Positions 6,706 through 9,277 of a stretch of DNA of 9,277 bases are shown here, one piece after another. The notes beneath the pieces were generated by a model. That model saw only the letters and a program-made list of their open reading frames with translations, did no database searches and was not told the origin of the DNA. Numbering within the stretch: position 1 is the first letter of the stretch; every line of letters begins with the position of its first letter. The position numbers were made by a program, and so were the translations under genes. The stretch is from Elusimicrobiota bacterium (GTDB taxonomy: Bacteria; Elusimicrobiota; Elusimicrobia; UBA1565; UBA9628), in the NCBI GenBank assembly GCA_028717865.1, contig JAQUMZ010000084.1, positions 1 through 9,277 on the forward strand, given 5' to 3'.

Positions 6706-6959
6706 ATAGGGTTCACGAAGTTGCCAATATTTCATTCGCGGGCAAGAAGATGCGCTTGGCTGTCGACGGACGGAATTACGACATAGACATCTCCCAGCTT
6801 TCAGCCAAGCTCGCCTCAGCATCAGAAAAACAAATATCAAACTTCGTCCTTTCGCCATCGGGTTACGGAATCCACTGGCCCGAAATTGACGAAGACCTCT
6901 CTATCGACGGGCTGATTGGCGTCCACCACAGATGTCCCGTCTCCAAGTCGGTCCACTGA
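6702..6959 (+). CDS. DUF2442 domain protein, putative toxin-antitoxin partner
   Basis: This 85-residue protein carries a DUF2442 domain: MRLAVDGRNYDIDISQLSAKL in the first half and the diagnostic GYGIHWPEIDEDLSIDGLIG near the C-terminus. The start is the ATG at 6702 overlapping the previous TGA; GGAG at 6690-6693 lies inside the upstream gene at good spacing. A longer in-frame start at 6675 would overlap the neighbour by about 30 bases and is less likely. DUF2442 proteins are small, soluble and cytoplasmic. The assigned role is inferred from its neighbour. The stop is followed within seven bases by the attC. Confidence 0.9.
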   Translation: MNRVHEVANISFAGKKMRLAVDGRNYDIDISQLSAKLASASEKQISNFVLSPSGYGIHWPEIDEDLSIDGLIGVHHRCPVSKSVH

Positions 6960-6965
6960 AAGGCC

Positions 6966-7014
6966 GTCGAACATCCGGTTCTGCGGGCGCGCGCCGCAGA
7001 CCGACACGTTCTGC
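6966..7014 (+). other. Integron attC site (attC3), very short
   Basis: R'' is GTCGAAC (6966-6972) and R' is GTTCTGC (7008-7014). The site is only 49 bases, below the usual lower range of about 55-60. CGGTTCTGCGG (6976-6986) pairs imperfectly with CCGCAGACCG (6994-7003) around a GCGC-rich loop, so the hairpin arms are kept and only the variable terminal structure is reduced. The start AACATC-CGG resembles the other sites. Confidence 0.82.
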
Positions 7015-7057
7015 GCACGGACGAGAAGGCGGCTCTGGCCCCCTGGCCGGGTCGGGG

Positions 7058-7072
7058 TTTTCGTGCTAAACT
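7058..7072 (+). promoter_or_regulatory. Extended -10 promoter of hicBA
   Basis: TTTTCGTGCTAAACT resembles the promoter sequences at 7744-7758 and 9183-9196 (TTTT.GTGCTATAAT). The -10 hexamer TAAACT (7067-7072) has the TGC extension one base upstream. It ends only six bases before the ATG at 7079, so transcription would start at or next to the start codon, giving a leaderless message. There is no Shine-Dalgarno upstream of the ATG, which agrees with this. Confidence 0.5.
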
Positions 7073-7078
7073 GGACGT

Positions 7079-7297
7079 ATGAAGAATTACACGTTCCCGG
7101 TCATCGTTGAAAAGGATGAAGACGGACTCTATATCGGCATCGTTCCTGATCTCAAGGGCTGCCATACCCAGGCTCGTAGCCTCGGCGAATTAGAAAAACG
7201 ATTAAGAGAAGCAATCAGCCTTTGTCTGGAAGTCCAACGGAAGGAATTTCATCAGAATAAGTTCGTCGGGCTCCATCAGGTTGAGTTGCGGGCTTGA
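7079..7297 (+). CDS. hicB: HicB-family antitoxin
   Basis: The 72-residue protein shows the HicB N-terminal fold: YTFPVIVEKDEDGLYIGIVPDLKGCHTQARSLGELEKRLREAI, with the typical DEDG.Y...VPDL.GC.T.G-like pattern. It would bind and block the HicA toxin. It ends soon after the fold and has no ribbon-helix-helix or helix-turn-helix tail, so it belongs to the short group and may not itself repress transcription. The gene lies before the toxin gene and overlaps it by four bases. The start is the ATG at 7079. Confidence 0.9.
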   Translation: MKNYTFPVIVEKDEDGLYIGIVPDLKGCHTQARSLGELEKRLREAISLCLEVQRKEFHQNKFVGLHQVELRA

Positions 7298-7527
7298 GCA
7301 AGCTTCCGATCGTTACTTCAACCCAGATGATCCGGATTCTCCGGCATCTGGGTTTTGAGTTTGTGCGCCAGAAAGGCAGCCATGCCTACTACCGCCATGC
7401 CGATGGTCGCGCCACAGTCGTTCCAATACACCGTGGCGAGGACCTGGGACGAGGCCTTATCAGAACGATACTGCGCGATTTGGAAACATCGCCAGAGGAA
7501 TTCCTGCGCCTGCTGAGAGAGACCTGA
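7294..7527 (+). CDS. hicA: HicA-family mRNA interferase toxin
   Basis: The 77-residue protein is a full-length HicA: KLPIVTSTQMIRILRHLGFEFVRQKGSHAYYRH, with the catalytic histidine in the GSH motif, then VVPIHRGEDLGRGLIRTILRD and the tail SPEEFLRLL. HicA toxins fold like double-stranded RNA-binding domains and cleave mRNA. The start is TTG at 7294, overlapping the HicB stop as TTGA; this keeps the conserved SKLP N-terminus, whereas the ATG at 7327 would remove it. No clear Shine-Dalgarno is present, so coupling to hicB is likely. Confidence 0.92.
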   Translation: MSKLPIVTSTQMIRILRHLGFEFVRQKGSHAYYRHADGRATVVPIHRGEDLGRGLIRTILRDLETSPEEFLRLLRET

Positions 7528-7531
7528 CGGC

Positions 7532-7625
7532 GCAGAACATCGGGTTCTGCCGGTGCGCTACATGCCATGCCCCAGGTCGGAGTGAGCGCAGAGAGCAGGG
7601 TGTACCGGCTGACATCCGCTTCTGC
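7532..7625 (+). other. Integron attC site (attC4), last in the array, altered core
   Basis: R'' is GCAGAAC (7532-7538), followed by ATCGGGTTCTGCCGGTGCGCT exactly like the family pattern. The right arm ACCGGC (7604-7609) pairs with GCCGGT (7549-7554), and GCGCT (7555-7559) pairs with AGCGC (7585-7589). The expected R' position holds CTTCTGC (7619-7625) instead of GTTCTGC, so the essential first G is missing and recombination here should be impaired. Past this point no further attC is recognisable. Confidence 0.65.
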
Positions 7626-7743
7626 CGTCGCGCGCAATTGTCCCGCCGCGCGCTGCCATTTTCGAGCGTCCTTATAACGCGCGGCGGCAAGATTACCCGC
7701 CAGGCTTCATCGGCGTGGTTCTGGTCCTTACATAGCCCGCGGC

Positions 7744-7775
7744 TTTTAGTGCTATAATCGAATTACTTCAGGAGG
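7744..7775 (+). promoter_or_regulatory. Extended -10 promoter and strong ribosome binding site of the repeat protein gene
   Basis: TTTTAGTGCTATAAT (7744-7758) gives a perfect -10 TATAAT (7753-7758) with a TGC extension. A -35 box of standard spacing is not evident. AGGAGG at 7770-7775 lies seven bases before the ATG at 7783. The preceding stretch from 7626 holds no gene that I can support. Confidence 0.72.
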
Positions 7776-7782
7776 CCCCCTC

Positions 7783-8406
7783 ATGATCCTGCACACCCTC
7801 TGCCTCATCGCCTCGCTCGCCGGCGCCCAGAGCCTCGAATCCCTGTCCGCCGGCGCCGCCGGCATGGCCCTGCCGGCCTTCAAGTTCACCCCCGCGGCCG
7901 TAGTCGCCGCGCCCCGCGCCGCCAGCCTGCCCCGCATCGGAACCATCCAGGGCGGCATGAACCACTCCCCCGTCGACGTCACCTTCGACCGCCGCGCCGG
8001 CCGCATCACCGGCGGCATGAACCTCAGCCCCCTCGACGTCGCCATCGACTACGACGCCAGCACCATCAAAGGCGGCGCCAACCACAGCCCCGTAGACCTC
8101 AAGTTCGCTTGGACCCCTGAAGGCGTCGCGGTCGCAGGCGGCGCCAACCGCAGCCCCGTCAAGTACGAAGTCACCTGGTCCAAGGGAGTCCTCGAAGGCT
8201 ACTCCAACCACGCGCCCGTGCGCGTCGAGTTCGACCTGGAGACCGGCAAGCTCACCGGCTACGCCGACCGCGCCCCCATCGAACTCCAGTACGACAAAGT
8301 CTCCGGCCGGCTCACCGGCGGCATGAACCGCTCCCCGGTCGACGTCACGCTGATCAACCTCGACCTCTACGACTTCCTGACCTACATCTTCCTGTTCCTC
8401 AAGTGA
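7783..8406 (+). CDS. Secreted protein with seven GGxNxSPVD repeats
   Basis: The 207-residue product begins with a short signal peptide (MILHTLCLIASLAGAQS). From about residue 57 it is built of seven repeats of 20-22 residues, starting GGMNHSPVDV, GGMNLSPLDV, GGANHSPVDL, GGANRSPVKY, GYSNHAPVRV, GYADRAPIEL and GGMNRSPVDV. Each joins a G-(G/Y)-x-N-x-(S/A)-P turn to alternating polar and hydrophobic residues, suggesting a beta-hairpin per repeat and a solenoid, sheet or surface-exposed structure. The C-terminus ends in an unusual hydrophobic stretch (DFLTYIFLFLK). I do not recognise the family. The promoter and ribosome binding site are strong. The stop overlaps the GTG of the next gene by four bases, so the two probably form an operon. 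Confidence 0.85.
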   Translation: MILHTLCLIASLAGAQSLESLSAGAAGMALPAFKFTPAAVVAAPRAASLPRIGTIQGGMNHSPVDVTFDRRAGRITGGMNLSPLDVAIDYDASTIKGGANHSPVDLKFAWTPEGVAVAGGANRSPVKYEVTWSKGVLEGYSNHAPVRVEFDLETGKLTGYADRAPIELQYDKVSGRLTGGMNRSPVDVTLINLDLYDFLTYIFLFLK

Positions 8407-9128
8407 CCGGCCACACCCTGAGGCCCAGCGCGCAGCTCCTGGCCGCGGCCCTATTGGTCATGACCCTCGGCGCCTGCGGCGACTCCGGCTGCGGCGAGCC
8501 CGAGAAGCAGAAGGCCGGCTCCTCCAGCGGCGGACTCGGCTCCAGCGGAGCCTCATCCGGCGGCGGCGGCTCGGTCTCCGTCGGCCCCAAAGCCCAGCAG
8601 GTCATCAACGGGCCCCTGCGCAAGGACGCTGACGCGCCCAAGGCCGCCAAGGCCCCGAAGTCGGAGACCGCCCGTCCCGAGGTCAAGACCGCCATCTCCA
8701 CCGCGGCCATCTTCGTCGCGGTCACCAAGGCCGACTACGAGGCCAAGGTCGTCAAGGCCCTGGGCAAGGTCCTCGTGGTCAGCTACACCCCTTCCTGCAA
8801 AGGCTGGAAAGACCTCGAGGCCGCGCTCAAAGGCACCTCCGACGACCTGGCCGGCCAGGTCGTCGTCTACCGCCTCAATGTCACCGCCCCGGGCCAGGCC
8901 ACGGTCCTGCCCGCGGGCATGACCCGCCTGCCCGTGCCCGGCTTCGCCTACTACGAGAGCGGCCAGGTGCGCGCCCAGCGCCAGAGCCTTCCCTTCGACC
9001 GCTGGGTGGGCAGGAAGGGCGAGCCCATCGAGGACTCCCAGCAGTACCAGGACCGCCTGCGCCGCTGGCTGCGCGAAGCTCTCGCCGCCAAGGACTTCAG
9101 CCTCCCCGAACCCAAGCCCAAGTACTGA
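8403..9128 (+). CDS. Lipoprotein with degenerate thioredoxin-like domain
   Basis: Translation begins with GTG 8403, overlapping the previous stop as GTGA. The 241-residue product has a lipoprotein signal with lipobox LGAC (cysteine near residue 25), then a flexible Ser/Gly-rich linker to about residue 58 and an Ala/Lys/Pro-rich segment to about 95. Residues about 107-200 look like a thioredoxin fold: KVLVVSYTPSCKGWKDLEAAL takes the place of the usual W-C-x-x-C helix start, and RLPVPGFAYYESGQV resembles the cis-proline segment. Only the first cysteine of the redox pair remains and the second is replaced by tryptophan (CKGW), so it is unlikely to be a normal disulfide reductase. A binding or chaperone role is inferred. 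It may work with the upstream repeat protein at the envelope. Confidence 0.75.
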   Translation: MTGHTLRPSAQLLAAALLVMTLGACGDSGCGEPEKQKAGSSSGGLGSSGASSGGGGSVSVGPKAQQVINGPLRKDADAPKAAKAPKSETARPEVKTAISTAAIFVAVTKADYEAKVVKALGKVLVVSYTPSCKGWKDLEAALKGTSDDLAGQVVVYRLNVTAPGQATVLPAGMTRLPVPGFAYYESGQVRAQRQSLPFDRWVGRKGEPIEDSQQYQDRLRRWLREALAAKDFSLPEPKPKY

Positions 9129-9182
9129 GGAACCCGCCGTGGGCACGGGTGTCCGCAAGCATTATAAGTTCGGCTAATGCCC

Positions 9183-9196
9183 TTTTGTGCTATAAT
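9183..9196 (+). promoter_or_regulatory. Extended -10 promoter of the gene at the right edge
   Basis: TTTTGTGCTATAAT contains a perfect TATAAT at 9191-9196 with the TGC extension, nearly the same as the promoter at 7744-7758. No good -35 box is seen. Confidence 0.7.
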
Positions 9197-9223
9197 CCTC
9201 CTAGGCCTTTCGGCCTAGGAGGA
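9196..9223 (+). promoter_or_regulatory. Perfect 12 bp dyad overlapping the start of transcription and the ribosome binding site
   Basis: TCCTCCTAGGCC (9196-9207) and GGCCTAGGAGGA (9212-9223) form a perfect hairpin with the loop TTTC. The right arm contains the Shine-Dalgarno AGGAGG (9217-9222). Transcription from the upstream -10 should begin around 9203, so the transcript may lack most of the left arm; it would then keep only a short AGGCC/GGCCT stem and leave the ribosome site free. As DNA, the dyad is also a plausible operator. Confidence 0.6.
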
Positions 9224-9228
9224 TGCAC

Positions 9229-9277
9229 ATGAGACTCGTCCTCGTTCTGCTGGCCGGAGCCCTCGCCCTGCCCGCCT
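9229..9277 (+). CDS. Secreted protein, 3' end outside the window
   Basis: Only the first 16 codons are present: MRLVLVLLAGALALPA, a typical Sec signal peptide with one basic residue and a long hydrophobic core. AGGAGG at 9217-9222 is six bases before the ATG. An out-of-frame ATG at 9223 is too close to the ribosome site. The identity cannot be told. Confidence 0.7.
   Translation, partial: MRLVLVLLAGALALPA

Larger units (their letters stand above)
6364..7008 (+). mobile_element. Integron gene cassette 3 (DUF4160/DUF2442 pair)
   Basis: The cassette starts with TTCGACGG at 6364, and its attC R'' with flank is CCGTCGAAC at 6964-6972, an exact nine-base inverse match to GTTCGACGG at 6363-6371. 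Two small overlapping genes fill it. It has its own leader of about 85 bases with a possible promoter and a good ribosome binding site. Confidence 0.82.
7009..7619 (+). mobile_element. Integron gene cassette 4 (hicBA)
   Basis: The cassette begins TTCTGCGC at 7009, and its attC R'' with flank is GCGCAGAAC at 7530-7538, an exact nine-base inverse match to GTTCTGCGC at 7008-7016. It holds a toxin-antitoxin pair with its own promoter-like sequence. It is the last cassette recognisable in the window. Confidence 0.82.

Noticed and set aside
9133..9152. Possible terminator hairpin after the lipoprotein gene (CCGT/ACGG).
   Set aside because: Short stem and no following T-run.
8553..9158. Long - strand frames opposite the lipoprotein gene, and likewise opposite the repeat protein (7768-8211).
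   Set aside because: Gly/Ala/Val-rich antisense shadows of very GC-rich genes; the + strand genes have signals, ribosome sites and domain matches.

Overview
The window reads as the downstream end of an integron gene-cassette array followed by ordinary host sequence. The host is probably Gram-negative: there are three lipoprotein-type signals and an outer-membrane CsgG-like system. The downstream genes are very GC-rich and use extended -10 promoters of the form TGCTATAAT. The phylum cannot be fixed from sequence alone; an Elusimicrobiota-like genome is only my guess.

Array, 1 to about 7625. Five homologous attC sites follow the genes: 535-634, 3909-4008 (plus 5499-5502), 6163-6369, 6966-7014 and 7532-7625. 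The key evidence is internal. In a cassette, the first bases (TTRRRY) must be complementary to the R'' box (RYYYAAC) of that cassette's own attC. This holds for all four complete cassettes once two later insertions are removed: TTCGGC with GCCGAAC, TTAGGC with GCCTAAC, TTCGAC with GTCGAAC and TTCTGC with GCAGAAC. All cassette genes lie on the + strand. Cargo in order: (0) a partial conserved hypothetical; (1) an unusually large 3.4 kb two-gene cassette with a CsgG/TolB-like lipoprotein and an 872-residue protein with two CsgG-like domains plus TPRs; (2) a DUF6624-type lipoprotein; (3) a DUF4160/DUF2442 pair; (4) a hicBA toxin-antitoxin pair. No integron integrase is visible; if the array is intact, intI would lie to the left.

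Two mobile elements sit exactly in attC core sites. A 1490 bp IS110-family element (4009-5498, transposase on the - strand) splits the core GTT/AGGC of the second attC. It has 12 bp subterminal inverted repeats with 3 and 7 bases outside them, the architecture of the IS1111 subgroup. A 99 bp MITE-like palindromic element (6264-6362) lies in the core of the third attC, flanked by a GTT duplication.

Host flank, about 7626-9277. An extended -10 promoter and a strong AGGAGG drive a secreted protein with seven copies of a ~21-residue GG(M/A)N.SPVD repeat. Overlapping it by four bases is a lipoprotein with a degenerate single-cysteine thioredoxin-like domain. A third secreted protein begins at 9229, behind a perfect 12 bp dyad that contains its Shine-Dalgarno sequence.
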